From Serinus canaria (lineage: Eukaryota > Chordata > Aves > Passeriformes > Fringillidae), in the NCBI RefSeq assembly GCF_022539315.1, contig NC_066316.1, positions 56,049,994 to 56,113,993 on the forward strand: a DNA stretch of 64,000 bases, written 5' to 3'. This document shows positions 38,216-50,640 of the stretch, in pieces; positions within the stretch are counted from its first letter, which is position 1; every line of letters begins with the position of its first letter. The translations under genes and the position numbers were made by a program. The notes beneath the pieces were generated by a model. It saw nothing but the letters and a program-made list of their open reading frames with translations, was not told the DNA's origin and did not search any database.

Positions 38216-40034
38216 GAGAGCAATGACACAGCCCAGAAGTGTAAAACAACACAAAAGGACATCAGCCAAAGCACAGCACTACCATGGAAAACATTTAGAT
38301 AAACTGGGGATCTCCATTACTTGGATAGGGGACTCATACTAGCCTGCAAGCCAGCAAGTATCCAAAGGGTGACAAAAATTCATCTTCAAGACTCAGAGTG
38401 GAGGAGTGGAGCATGAAGCAGCTTCTGAGCTGCTTTGGTTTGCTGTTTTAAAAATAACTTCGTGAGAAGAATTTAGGGGGAAAATGAATCTTTGGGTAAT
38501 GTGGTCAGGGTCCTGCTAACAAGCAACAGTGTTTGATGAAAGTTGGCAGATGTTTCAGCCATACCACAGATTAGACTAGAAAAGAATACCACATAAAAGG
38601 CAGGAATTCTATTGCATAGAAATGTGAATGTAAAGAAACGCAGGGAAAAAAATAAATGCATGCAAGTCCCAGAACCAAATGCCTATCGATCAAAAGAATC
38701 TCTTCTGACATTTATAATTGTCTTTCAGAACACTGCAACAAAACCATGGTATTTTCCAACAGATATGCAAAGTGCAAACAGAGTGACTAAATGGTCAGAA
38801 TCAAAGCTACCTTGTCACTGGTGCTTTACACACACAATGTTATCCAAGTGGTGATTGTAATACTGAGCTCTGGCCATGACATTCTCAATGTTATGTGAAC
38901 TCCAGCTATTGGATGTTATATTAAAATTATCACACACATACATATATTCTTCAAACAGCTACATGAAAGAACAGGTTTCCTTTGCAGGGGAAAATAATTA
39001 AGATGGTTTAATAAAATAACATAGATTTAAATTCTGTTTTTCTAATATTCCCTGACACTAGGAAATTGTCCCCAACCAAACTCAAAAGCAAAAAGATAGT
39101 TATAGCTTCAACATGCTGTAGAAAAGGAGACTTTTTTTATCAACTGGTGATTGCACTGGTACCTTTCTGCATTCTTCAACTTTTCATCACATCAAGAATC
39201 TGAAATACTCCACCTATGTAATTTTGATGGTCAATTGAAAAAAAGACACTGATTTTTCTCCAAGTGCATTTGTTTTCAAAGATGCTTCATTATTTTCTCA
39301 TTTTTCTTTCTCCTTCTCCCCTTGAATGTTGCTCATCAGTTTCCCATCAAAACATCAATACCAGACTGCCCAGCACAAAGTTAGCTTGCACTAATTCTAC
39401 ATTCCTTAAGCTTTTGGAAGAAAGCTCACTAGGGTAGGTGTAAAACATTCCTCTCATAGCCCATGAAAGCTTCATTTAGTCCATGAAGGCACCTGTGGCA
39501 GGACAGGGTGGCTGGGAGGCATCTCTTGAAAATGCATAAACAGCTGAAAGGGCCCTCCTGTGATTTTGAATGGCACAAACTGTAACACGGATTAGAACAG
39601 CCACAGCAAAGCACATTTTTTCCCCACAAAATGCTGGGCTGTGGGAATTGTCATGAGAACATCCAAAGAAATACACAAAAAGAACACTTCCCTGTGAGAA
39701 CAAGGTGGGAAATAGTAGTAAATCCGTGACTTAGAAGATGAACCTGCCTCCCATTGTGCTCAGAAGAAGCTCAACAATGCACTGCAGCTTGTTTGCAACA
39801 GTAGGTAAAATTATGACTATAGACAGATCTCAAAAAAGGAAAAGCAACAACAAAAATAAATACAGATAGAGTTGTATAGTTAACATAAAGAAATGAATGT
39901 TTGCTAGAATGGTTTTATGGATCAGACTCTGGCTTGAACTTAGATAGTCAAGCACAGTTGCTGAAGAGAAGCATGATCAGCACAGTATGGAATTTGAAAG
40001 CTGGAGAAGAGCAGGCATCATAAGCCATACTTAC

Positions 40035-40103
40035 CTCTAATGTCTGCATTAGCGTGGGCTTAATTGCATCTTTCATCAAAACTGCCAAAGCACCAGTTAC
40101 TCC
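40035..40103 (-). CDS. MTHFD1L: MTHFD1L exon 8 of window: GALAVLMKDAIKP block
   Basis: A 69-bp exon, phase 0 at both ends, 23 codons. Acceptor TGTCTTTTAG, donor GTAAGT. The translation GVTGALAVLMKDAIKPTLMQ ends TLE. It matches the conserved G(V/A).GA...LMKDAI.P.L.QTLE stretch. Its introns are the second and third largest in the window (6.7 kb before it and 7.2 kb after it, in transcript order). Confidence 0.97.
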
Positions 40104-42852
40104 CTAAAAGACAAGAGTCCACATTTTAAAGAAGTCAGTTCTAAGGTGCAACATTTCCAAGTTACACTTATAATTTCAAAACCCTTACAGTTCAAAGCAG
40201 TGTTGCAGTGATGCATAAAGAATTTATTTAAATATTACCTCAAGACTTGTAAAATTCTGTATTAACAGTGTGTCTAAAACAAAAATTATTTTATTCCAAA
40301 TACACTTAAAAGGCAACGGGCAACTTCTTTGTCCTATTTCATGGAAAGAGCAGAAAGAGAATTAAGTGATCAGCATGAGGATGTTCAAGGTAACAAAAGA
40401 TGAAGGGCCAAAAGCCACTGAGACCTGAGAAAGCAAGAAGGCAACAGCTTGTTAAAACTGCCTAAAGAAATGACAGATGTATTTCTTTTATGACAGACTC
40501 TACAGCAAAAATCAATAGCTAGCAACAACCAGAGAGAGTATTTTTCAAGACTTGTACAAATATACACATAACAGATAGAGGATGAAAGCAGCCACAGAGT
40601 TTACTAGGGGCAGATAAGAAATACATCACAAGATTAAAAGTTAGAGGTGCCTTACTGTGATGATGAGATCACAAACGGAGTTGAGCAAACTCCTGCATTT
40701 TGGTTGTAAAAAACTTTACTCCTCCCTAAAAATTCTGTTGAAGTATAAATTTCACACTGACTGACCTTAAAATAAATAAAAGTCATAACAACCCTCTACA
40801 CCAAATTTCAATGCTCATTCTAGGGGAAAAAAAAAGGCAACAGAGTGTGCACATCACTATCAGATGATATGAAGAGTGCTATCTAGAAACCACCAGCATA
40901 TGTTCAAATTTATTCTTGAATTACTTTGATTTTGAGATTATGGTTTTCGTTTTGAAAGAACTAGATCATGGTTCAAAAAAACCACACTAGTGTTATAAAG
41001 AGTGGCTCATAGACTTGCCAGAGAATGCAAAAAAGAAGAATATATTTTTGTATTGAAAAGAAACATGAAAACCAAACAAAAATCCTAGCTGCTGTAAATT
41101 GTTTAAACTGAAGATTAAAAAACATGGGTACAATATCCAAGTTGCCTATAAAGAGATGAGCAATAATATTCAAATAAAGAAAAGCAATAAAAATAGTGCC
41201 TTTATAATTCCCAACACAGCTTTTGTCAACTAACCCCAGATTTGAGCAATCAAAATCTGCATGAAAAGTTTGACGGCAACAGATAAGACATAAAAGTATG
41301 TGATGATTAAGTGCAGTATTTTATAAAATACAATTTTCTCCTTTCTGAGAGCAGACTTCAGAGGAAAATGATGCAGAATATTTGGCCTCAGATAAAACTG
41401 AATTGAAACCAAAATAGTGAAACTGGCTTCTACTGATGCATAGCAAGTGTTTCCTTGGAGGACCGTGAAGCAGAGAGAGAGAGAAGGAAAAGATTTTTCT
41501 TTGCACTCTGCATCTCCCACTATTTACGAAACCCAATGGATCCACAAAGATATAATATGAGAAGCTGATAGGAAAACAGCATAGTTTTCATCTTCTGAAT
41601 TAGATTGCTGTTTCTTAAGATGTTAATTTTAGAAGCCAGGATTCAAATGCAAGGAAACAGAAGCACTCCAGCTCTTTCAAAATGGTGAGACTCCACCACC
41701 TCCATAAAAACAGCCTGGTGCTATGTTGTTGATATACCCAAATACTCTAATTTCTAGAAGAAAAAAAAAAAAAAGCCAATGCAAAACTTTATATCTGGTC
41801 TTTCAAGTGGTCAACAGCAGGAATAACTACCTGAGCAGTCATGGATCAGACCTACTGGAAAGAAGACTTGGGGGAAGAAGAAGCAAAAAATAAAGTCACT
41901 TCTCCCTCAGTCTCCTCCCCTGGTCCTTCTAGATAAGCATGGCTCAAATCCTGTCTCCTTTGTTTTCTGATGTCTTCACCAGTCTGATAAAAACAGTGAA
42001 ATAAGAAACCACTTCCTCTGCATTTGAACTTTTTGGGAGATACTATTTATGCATTATTTTGGAAATACTAGACATACCTTCTGGACACAACAACTCACTT
42101 TATCTGAAGCTGAAAGCAAAGAAAAAAATATGCAAATACTCCAATAGGCATATCTTGTGCCTTCCATGGTTCTTAACCAGGTTTGGTGTCAACAGCAGTC
42201 CTTAAAGGCTAAACAAACTTTTTTTAGGTTTTCATACCTGACATGACTGAGAATGAAGTTTTCATTTCTTTGTACACTCAATCCTCCAAGTATCTAATAT
42301 ACAATTCCCACAGCTCACTCCAAGTCCTGGATCTGATTCTCAAAGCTGTTTAAGGAATCAGGTTCGTACTTCCAATTCAGAACAGATAAACTTCTTATAA
42401 AAGAATTAGAGGCTTCGACACTTGCACACCAATTAAGCTTGTGAGAGCCCAAAGATCATTAGGTTTCCACAACTCACTGTCAGAGGAAAGAAGTAGGGCT
42501 CTGAATCAATTGTATACAGATGTTCAACTTTTCTGGGTTCCTTCCTGGAACTGATCACAGGTATTTCTGAAAATAATGCTCCTTCCATCTATCCAGCAGC
42601 CGTCGGGGCAGGTATGCTCCCCAGGACAGCACAGATCACAGAGCATAAAATAAATTATACACATGACACAGGAAAGGGAAACTTAGATGAAAATCCAAAA
42701 TACTTTCAAAGCAACTTCCAGTGGTGCAGTCTCTGAAGTCTATCAAGACTGGAAATGAAAGCCAAGACCAGAGGACAAGGAAAGTGATTGAAAGTAACTA
42801 CTATGAAATGAGTAAAGGCTACACAGACTGAAGGGCAGAGAAAAATCCTTTT

Positions 42853-43024
42853 CTTTATAAGAAAAATAATGAATGAATATAAGAAAAATAATGAATAATA
42901 TGAAATATAAGAAAAATAATAATATAAAATAATAATAATATAAATATAAGAAAAATAATGAATGAATATAAGAAAAATAATGAATAATAATTCATTATTT
43001 TTCTTTATAAGAAAAATAATGAAT
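42853..43024. repeat. AT-rich minisatellite ending in a 16-bp hairpin
   Basis: Degenerate tandem copies of TATAAGAAAAATAATGAA-like units with ATAAT interruptions. At its right end, 42990-43005 and 43009-43024 are perfect 16-bp reverse complements around TAT, so the unit also appears once inverted. The 119-codon minus ORF across it is low-complexity and not a gene. Confidence 0.9.
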
Positions 43025-45244
43025 ACTTGCAACTTCCTTTCAATTGAAACTATAATCTCTAACAAAACAATAACACTTTCTGTAATTTCAGTCCTGTAAC
43101 AAAACTAAACCTTAAACCATAATCAGAGAAGAACTGCAACCCCTTTTGTTTGAAGTGAACACTGTACACAATGTTTCTGATGAACCAGAGAACAAAATCT
43201 CACTAGCTGACAGATCATTTACATACGCAAATATGAAGCTATTTCTTTTTTTCTTTTGGTCCCAGAATTACTTACTGAAAGCTAACAGTATGGTACAGCA
43301 AGTAAGCTGAGAAGAAGTCTCATTAAAAAAAAAAAGTGACATATTTATTTAATATTTTTCAATCTACTGAAATACTGATCTTGGGCATATATTCCAATTT
43401 AGCTTCACATAAAAATATGGTATGTGTCCATCAGAATTCTACCTCACTGTAAAAGCCAAAAAGCAATTAAGTCTTCAAAATACTGTACAATGAGCACCAC
43501 ATTTTGGCAAAGAGTTCAACATATTCCATTACAGAGGATAGGCATTTAATCCATTACTCTTGTGGAAAGAGTCTTCTCAATTCATGAAATATTCCATTTA
43601 TCTTTTTTCTATTATTCCTAGCCTGTCTCTGCATATGGTTTTTATCTGCCAATGTGTATTTTAGGTTTTACTGTTGTATTATGATAAATATATTGCATAT
43701 AAAGACAAAATTAAGAGCAATTGTATTTTTGTGAAGTATTTTGTGTGTACATCTGGAAACAAATCACAGAGAAAGGTTTAGTGGTTTTGGTTCACATAGA
43801 TTTCAAAAAACTAAAGACTACTGTCAAATATTAAAACTTGCATAAATTCAGTCTATGTAGGATATAAACATGAACCCCAGAATTTTTTTAAAGATAGGCA
43901 GAACTGACCCATTACTCAGGTTGTGTGGTATTTCTCATGGTAAAAGTGCCTTTAAAGTTTCTTAGAACTCTATGCAATTGCAGTTCTTTGGGCTAAAATG
44001 TTCCATGTCAGTGGACTATGATGGATACAAGCTTTTGAACTTGATTTTGTATTACAAAAACAGAAGTCAAAATTATTGAACCTGGATTGAGAGCATTATA
44101 ACATTTTGAACAGTGTCCTTCCTTTGTTCAGCTGTCTTGAAATCTTTCCTTACTGAACTGTAGAGCTTTACCTCTTCACTGACCCTGACCTGAAAGGAGG
44201 ATGGAAATTCAGGAGCAGAATTGCTTCACATCAAACCTCTTGATGTGTGTGAAAATTTTCCCAAAAACTAATCCTTGGATTATATCAACACAGGCAGCAT
44301 GAGCTGCAGGGGAAGAGGGGAAGAGTAGAGACTGCATTTAAAGTCTAGAAACAGTAGGTTTAGTTGCAAGCTGCTCAAACAGACTGACCACCAGTGGGAA
44401 GAAACCAGCAAAGGAGACAAAATGCTACATGACAGAACAGAAATTTATCTTCTTTGTACATATCAATTATGACTTGTTATGGTCTTTGATTATACTTCTC
44501 CTGCTGTTGTTTCCAGAGGATTCAACTTTATACAGCACACTTTCACCAGTGCAGGATGGTTTTTCATAAGCTCTCCCCCTCTGTACAAAGTAAGCATTAT
44601 TTAATTTGGTACAGAAATCATAGAGACCCCACTGCTAATTTCTTTTGACATTTTTTAAATCCCAACACCACAGCATCTGACTTCTTCAGCAACATTAGTA
44701 AGTCTTCAGAAATGAACAATTGTTCCTGTTTTGCAAAAGTGAAACCTGTACACTCAAGAATCAAGCTCAGAAATATTCACTAATTTTGGATGCTCAACCT
44801 GAGACAACAGAAAATAATTTCTTCTGGTTCAGAGTTCTTGAAGGAGTTTCACTCTTTCTATAAATTTCAGTTGTTAAGCTCTCTAGTATTAAACCAGACT
44901 GAGGAATGCCTAACTCCTTATGTACTGTAAGAGTCAGTTTGTGTGGACAGAGCACCTCATAAATGTTTTGCTAAGAACACAGGAATAGAGCTCTCCAAAG
45001 AGATGCTTTATATCCTTAACCATTAAACCATGTTCCTCTTATTCCCATGGTTTTCATACTTGTTTTTAACACACTGCACAACAAAAGAGGTAGGTGTTCC
45101 TGCACTTCCCAATCATGACATGCATCCAAATCTTTCCTGTGCATGGTATGGAGAACCTCCAGAAGGAAAAGAATGCAGCAGCATAGCTGCAGATGCTCAT
45201 AAAACATGTCCTTCAGACTGTGATGATTTTTTCTTTCTGGGCAG

Positions 45245-45266
45245 TTTTTTTTTTTTTTTTTTTTTT
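45245..45266. repeat. Poly-T run, 22 nt
   Basis: Twenty-two consecutive T on the plus strand. No retroposed body recognised beside it. Confidence 0.9.
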
Positions 45267-46764
45267 AATAATACAAAACACTGCTTTAAAGAACAACTAG
45301 AAACATATGTTCAGTACAAGCAAAACTATCAAATGATTGAGACACTAAGCATAGGAAGTTTGTTTTAAAAAAAAGCCAAAGAAAACTGAATTAGTAACAG
45401 ACATTTTTCTGAGCACTACTTTCATTTTAGGGACACAGTGGAAAAGTTCTAAAATTTTTTTGCCCCAATGGAAAAGCCATTTCTTTAATTCATCAAGCTG
45501 ATTAGCATTAAATGGTTAGCGGGTCAAATATTTTGCACTGCTAATAAATAAAAGTACCTTCATACAAAAGTAGTGTCAAAATTAAAATCGCATACTACAA
45601 ATGCAGTTTTAATTCTAACACTAAATAATTTTAAAGTATTTGCATATGCCTTATAATGTAACTTATTCCCTATTCCCCTCCACTTGGCCAAGACAAAGTT
45701 TTACAATTGAAAAGCAAAAGCAAAACCTCAACAGCTAGAATATGTCTCCTGCATAATTGGAAAAGATGATTTACTTTGAATTTTAATGATGACTGTACTT
45801 AGAAATTTTTAACCTTATCTTAATTTCATTCTTAAATCCAGGCATTCTAGATATCGTTTTCATTTCTTTATTAAACTGGAATCCTCTAAGGCAGTGAAGG
45901 TGCTCCTGACTTGAGGATTTGCTATCTTTGCTGACAGGGCAGGATACTCATTGTTTTACTCATTCATTACTCAGTAAGTTTGAGCAGATGTTCACAAAAC
46001 AGGGAAAAAAACATAACAAAACAGGAGAAAAGCTACAGAGCCTGTGTGATCCAGGCAGCCATCAGAGATGGGCTGGCATTAGACTGCTCCTGGCATGCAG
46101 CTGATTACAAACATCAGCTGGTAGCTTCTGGCTGCACCTGAACCTGCCATGCACAACCTCATGTGAACTTCCAACCACTCCCAGCCCAGATACAAGGGAC
46201 AGAATGTGATTTAAAGAAAAAACTGATTCTTTTCAGAAGCTGAAGTAGGGAATGAGGAAACAGCAACTAGCGAAGGTACAGAAGAAAAAAAAAAATCTAA
46301 TGAGAGATAAACCTGTCCCAAGCACTATCAGCAACCTTTGAATGAAGAACAGCTTGTTTCCACTCAGATTCAGTGGTACAGGCATTCATGTGGTAACTAT
46401 CACTGCAACATCTGAGCAGACTCTAGAAGCACAGTAGCAAACATTACCAGCTCTCTCAAATAAGAGCCCGCACTTTGACTCCCTCCAGCACTGAATTTGT
46501 TTGCCTTAAGAATTGCAGAAATGATCCAAGTAGGTTATGGAGACCAGAGGCTTTCTGAGCCAGATGTTACTAGAGTTGAAGAAATGAGCTCTACATCTTG
46601 TTCTCATTCTCCAGCAGGTTTTGGCCCAGAAGATGATCTTTCTTTGATATCTGACTGCGCTGTTCAAAGCAAAATCTTTGGCATGCACCTGCCTTTTTAA
46701 TGCTTCAAGAGGCAAAACAAACATGTTTGAGGTTATTCACAGGTCTCTACAGCACTGAACATAC

Positions 46765-46905
46765 CAAATCCTCTGCTGTTACTGGTTGTCCTTTCTTGTC
46801 ATTAGCCACCACCATTCTCCCCAGTCTTTCTTTCATGTCTTGAAGGCTGGTGGTAAGTGCCAGGATGGCCATAATCTCACTTGCAACAGCAATATCAAAC
46901 TGAGC
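46765..46905 (-). CDS. MTHFD1L: MTHFD1L exon 7 of window: [15 protein letters not shown] block
   Basis: A 141-bp exon, phase 0 at both ends, 47 codons. Acceptor CTACTTTACAG, donor GTATGT. The translation begins [18 protein letters not shown] and ends with [11 protein letters not shown]. The FDI.VASEIMA.LAL block is a hallmark of the synthetase core. It joins exon 6 as RQ-AQFDI. An open frame continues past the donor for a few codons, but the GTATGT donor and the in-phase next exon fix the boundary. Confidence 0.97.
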
Positions 46906-49900
46906 CTGTAAAGTAGAAATGAGAATCATGAACCAAATCAAAGTCAGCTGAACTACTCACAGGGGATCATCAGGAATAAACTCAGGAAAGATCAATTTCA
47001 CACTGGCATTCAAACAAGTTCTAAATGGTAACTTACAGCTTTTGGGATTACTTAAGACTAGAGTAACTTTATGTACAGACTGGGCGATGAACCGTGGGAA
47101 TGAAGACCTGCAAAAAGGGACCTGGGGGCCCTGGTCAGTGGCAAGTTGAACACAAGTCAGCAGTGCCCTGGCAGCCAGAAGGGCCAGACATGTCCTGGGG
47201 GGCATCAGGCTCAGCATGGCCAGCCAGGCAAGGCAGGGGATTGTCCTGCTCTGCTCTGCACTGGGGCGGGCTCACCTCCAGTGCTGGGGGCAGTTCTGGG
47301 TGCCATGATACAAGAAAGACATAAAAAAATGGGAAAGCGTCCAAAGAAGGGCCACAAAAACAGTGACAGACCCTGAAGGGAAGACCATATGAAGAACAGC
47401 TGAGGTCACTTAGTCTGTTCAGCCTGGAGAAGAGGAGACCAAGGGGAGACCTCATTGCAGCCTACAGTTTCCTCATGAGAGGAAGAGGAGGGGCAGGCAC
47501 TGATTTCTTCTCTTGTGAGAGGACCCCAGAAAATGGCCTGAAGTTGTGTCAGGGGAGGTTTAGATTGGATTTTAGAAAAAGGTTCTTCACCCAGAGGGTG
47601 GTTGTGCACAGAGTCCCAGGGAAGTGATCACAGAACCAAGCCTGACAGAGTTCAAGAAGCATTTAGACAATGCTCTCAGGCGTAAGGTGTGACTCTTGGG
47701 GATGGTCCTGCACAGGGCCAAGTCTGACTTTGATGTATCCCTTTCAACTCAAGATATTGTATGATTCTGTAAACTTCAAACACTTTATGTTCCCTGATTA
47801 AGATTCTCCACTATACTACATTTATTTGAGGACCGGTGTTGCAGACTGTTTAGCCCCTTGGCTCACATTATCCTTAGAGAAGCTCCCTGAAGGATCAAGA
47901 ATTTTCTTTCTGTGGCAGAAACAGGAAATCACCAGATGTCTTTTGAGCTTTACTGGCCTGAGCAAAGGAACACTGTATTGTGGAGGGTTTTTTATTTTTT
48001 TTTTTCTGTAATGATCTCCAACAGGTTTTTATTCTGGTTTCAAAAACATTCTTGTTACATTTGATCATTCTTTTTCTACTTAAGCTGAAAATTTAGAGTC
48101 TATGCTGTTAAGCCTTGTGCTTGACCTATGAAAACCTAAAATATATCTCTGCTCCTTTTTTTTTTCAATTAAATGAACAAATATGTAAGCCAAAAAGCAC
48201 AAAGAACTATATGTGCCATCAGTTCTATTGCTGTTGTGGAAACACACCCATACTGTGCAGCATTTCAGCACAACATAAGCAACAGATTTTCCTTTTCCTT
48301 AAGAATATAGATTAGTAGTACTTGCACTAATGCACTATTAGTAAAGCTCAGGCCACATGCTGTCAGAACATAAACAGAGAAGAATAGAAAAGCCACTAAT
48401 GTATTATGTGATAGGAATGCAGTGTTGGCAGTAATCAAGAACTGCAATTTCTTTGGTAACCTCTCCATCTCCAGCAATTAAAGGCTACATTAAGTTTAGT
48501 AACTGACATTCTACTGCTAGATGTGTGAGAAAAAAGCCCAGGACTGCTTCTATCAGACCTCTGGCAGATGTATTCCATATTAATAGAGAGGAATCTGTTC
48601 AAATTGAGAGCTTTGTCTGTTTTTAGGAAGCATCTACATAGAACATACCCCCTACCACTCTTGTGCATTTGCCTGGTACTTTAAGAGCTTCTGCCCTTTT
48701 TTAATCCATGTTCCTGCTTTTAGTTTTTGACAGCTACAGCCCAGAGCAGCCCTATTCCGGCTGACCTCTATGTACCCACTTGTTCAGTCAAAACTTCTGA
48801 AGACACCTGAGCATTTTTCTGCTGTGGACATAGGCAGAGAGTCCTACATACCACAGAAAGGAAAAATAATTCTGTAACTGAGATTTTTCAGCATAGTGAT
48901 TCAAATGGTGAAATGACAAAACATTTTCTGTATTCTTTGGAAGCAGTTCTAAATGCAATGAACTTTGTTAGCATTGTGATGACATGGATTCCACTATCTT
49001 TTCTGAATTTGAGAATGTCCTCAGTAAGACACTGCAGCATATGTAAGACAAGAAATAAGCCTGAGAAATCTATGTCCAGTCCATATAGTGAAATACTTCT
49101 GATTTATCAGAATGTTTATTGGAAGACCCCAAAAAAGTTTTTATCATTGTTTCTATATAATCCCAAATGTAGAGGAAAAACTTCCCAGGTAGATGCTCAA
49201 AGAGTGACATAAAATTTAATTGAAGAAACAGGCAGAAGAGATTGTAGTAGCAGGTGCTATTTTAACTCTAAATAACCTTTATACACCTATGAAGTGCTGA
49301 CAGAAGTCTTAGCTGCAAAGTCAGTTTTTTATTGATGAAAGGATCCACCCACATGGATTCAATTGCAGGATCAAGGGCATCAGTCATGTAATACTCTTCA
49401 GAAACCACAGCATCCCTGTTCATTAAAATGCAGACTTTTGTGCCTGCTGTGCTCTGCCATTTTACACAGGTGTCATTGATTTCAAGAGTGCTAGAACATC
49501 ACTCCAAATATTTATAAAATGCATCTGTTAACCATGAAGTTCTGTTTTCTCTGGCTCTCTAGCTAGGCTCTGAAATGAGTTTTCCTAACTGCTAACTCTA
49601 TTTCTTGAGTCACTAAGTCCATGTTAAAATGTGAATGGATATGCATCAATCCAACACCTCAATACTGAAAGCATTAATTTTACCCAAAAAAGTACAGAAG
49701 TAAAGCTAGGATTTCCAAAAATGTGAAAGCCTTATCTCTACCACAAGAGCTGTTCACATAAAAATAGTCAGAACCTCATTTATGAATTAATGATCCAGAG
49801 TGTCAGATTACAAGATCTCCATCAAATTAAGAGCCACTTCACGTCACCACAATGAATTTCCTCCTCCTGACGCTGCTGTTCTATGCTGGGCTGTTTCAGA

Positions 49901-50563
49901 AATTCATTTACCTAAATTACACCAGGAACTCTTGTTCAGGTGGTGTTGGGAAAGTCTGGCTTTCAATTAATCAGTAACTTCTTTAATAAACTTCCACAAT
50001 CTCTCATTTAGTAATGCAGGCTAGCTTTTTACACCACTGAAAAATACACACATACTCATTTGCTGAAGTATCCCTTCAAGCCCACACAGCAAAAGCAAAC
50101 ACATGCTCGAAGTTCTTACAGTTCAGATTCCAAAGCTGAGATGCATGACAGGCAAATGAGAGCTCTGAATAAAAAGTTTATTTTTTAACAATTTTTTAAA
50201 ATGAAATTTAACTGTAATTTGAATTATGTGTGTCCTACATAAACTGTTACAGAGATTTAAAAAAAAAAATTAAAAGTCATACAAATTAACTTTATGAGGG
50301 CATAAAGGCATCTTGTCATGGGACAATGTTAAACTGCCAACACATGAAATTTTTGAAGTGCTTTCGACACATTGCAGAATATGCATTGGTTTCTGTTGCT
50401 GAAAATTCAGATTCACTTACAGTCAGTTCCACTGCAAGATTACTGTACAACAGCGACATACATCATTATTGCAATTCAAAGTATGCTGAAAGAACTGCAG
50501 AAACCCTCTGAGCCTCTAATGCAAAGTCTGTCCAGAATGTGATTTGTTAATGCCTTTACATAC
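46906..50563. other. Intron 6 of window, 3.7 kb
   Basis: Holds one CR1 copy (about 47075-47775). The remainder is unique-looking AT-rich DNA with short T runs. No exon supported. Confidence 0.8.
47075..47775 (+). mobile_element. CR1 LINE 3' fragment
   Basis: Begins around GACTGGGCGATGAACCGTGG and runs through CTCAGCATGGCCAGCCAGGC, CTGCTCTGCTCTGCACTGGG and CTTAGTCTGTTCAGCCTGGA to a 3' end TTCAACTCAAGATATTGTAT followed by GATTCTGT, the typical CR1 terminus. It is slightly longer at the 5' side than the copy at 37570. Same orientation, antisense to MTHFD1L. Confidence 0.92.
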
Positions 50564-50640
50564 CTGACGGACAAATCCCTTCTCCGTGTTTGCCTGCCCA
50601 ACCGTTATTTTGCGCAGGAATCTGTCATTTGTATCCACCA
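50564..50640 (-). CDS. MTHFD1L: MTHFD1L exon 6 of window: VVDTNDRFLR block
   Basis: A 77-bp exon. Two bases complete a Val with the G ending exon 5, then 24 more codons end on a codon boundary. Acceptor TTGTTTCAG, donor GTATGT. The translation reads VVDTNDRFLRKITVGQ and ends EKGFVRQ. DTNDRFLRKIT is strongly conserved in formyl-THF synthetases. The neighbouring introns are 3.2 and 3.7 kb, and each carries a CR1 fragment. Confidence 0.96.

Larger units (their letters stand above)
32793..40034. other. Intron 8 of window, 7.2 kb
   Basis: Contains the solo LTR (32834-33410), two adjacent long hairpins (33930-34090), a perfect 18-bp hairpin (35776) and a CR1 copy (about 37570-38215). The rest is unique-looking. 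ORFs such as 33515-33967 overlap the hairpins and are not convincing genes. Confidence 0.8.
40104..46764. other. Intron 7 of window, 6.7 kb
   Basis: AT-rich intron. It contains the TATAAGAAAAATAATGAA minisatellite (42853-43024) and a 22-base T run (45245-45266). No exon or recognised mobile element otherwise. Confidence 0.8.

Noticed and set aside
42706..43065. 119-codon minus ORF rich in Ile, Phe and Tyr, resembling a membrane protein
   Set aside because: It is the translation of an AT-rich minisatellite.
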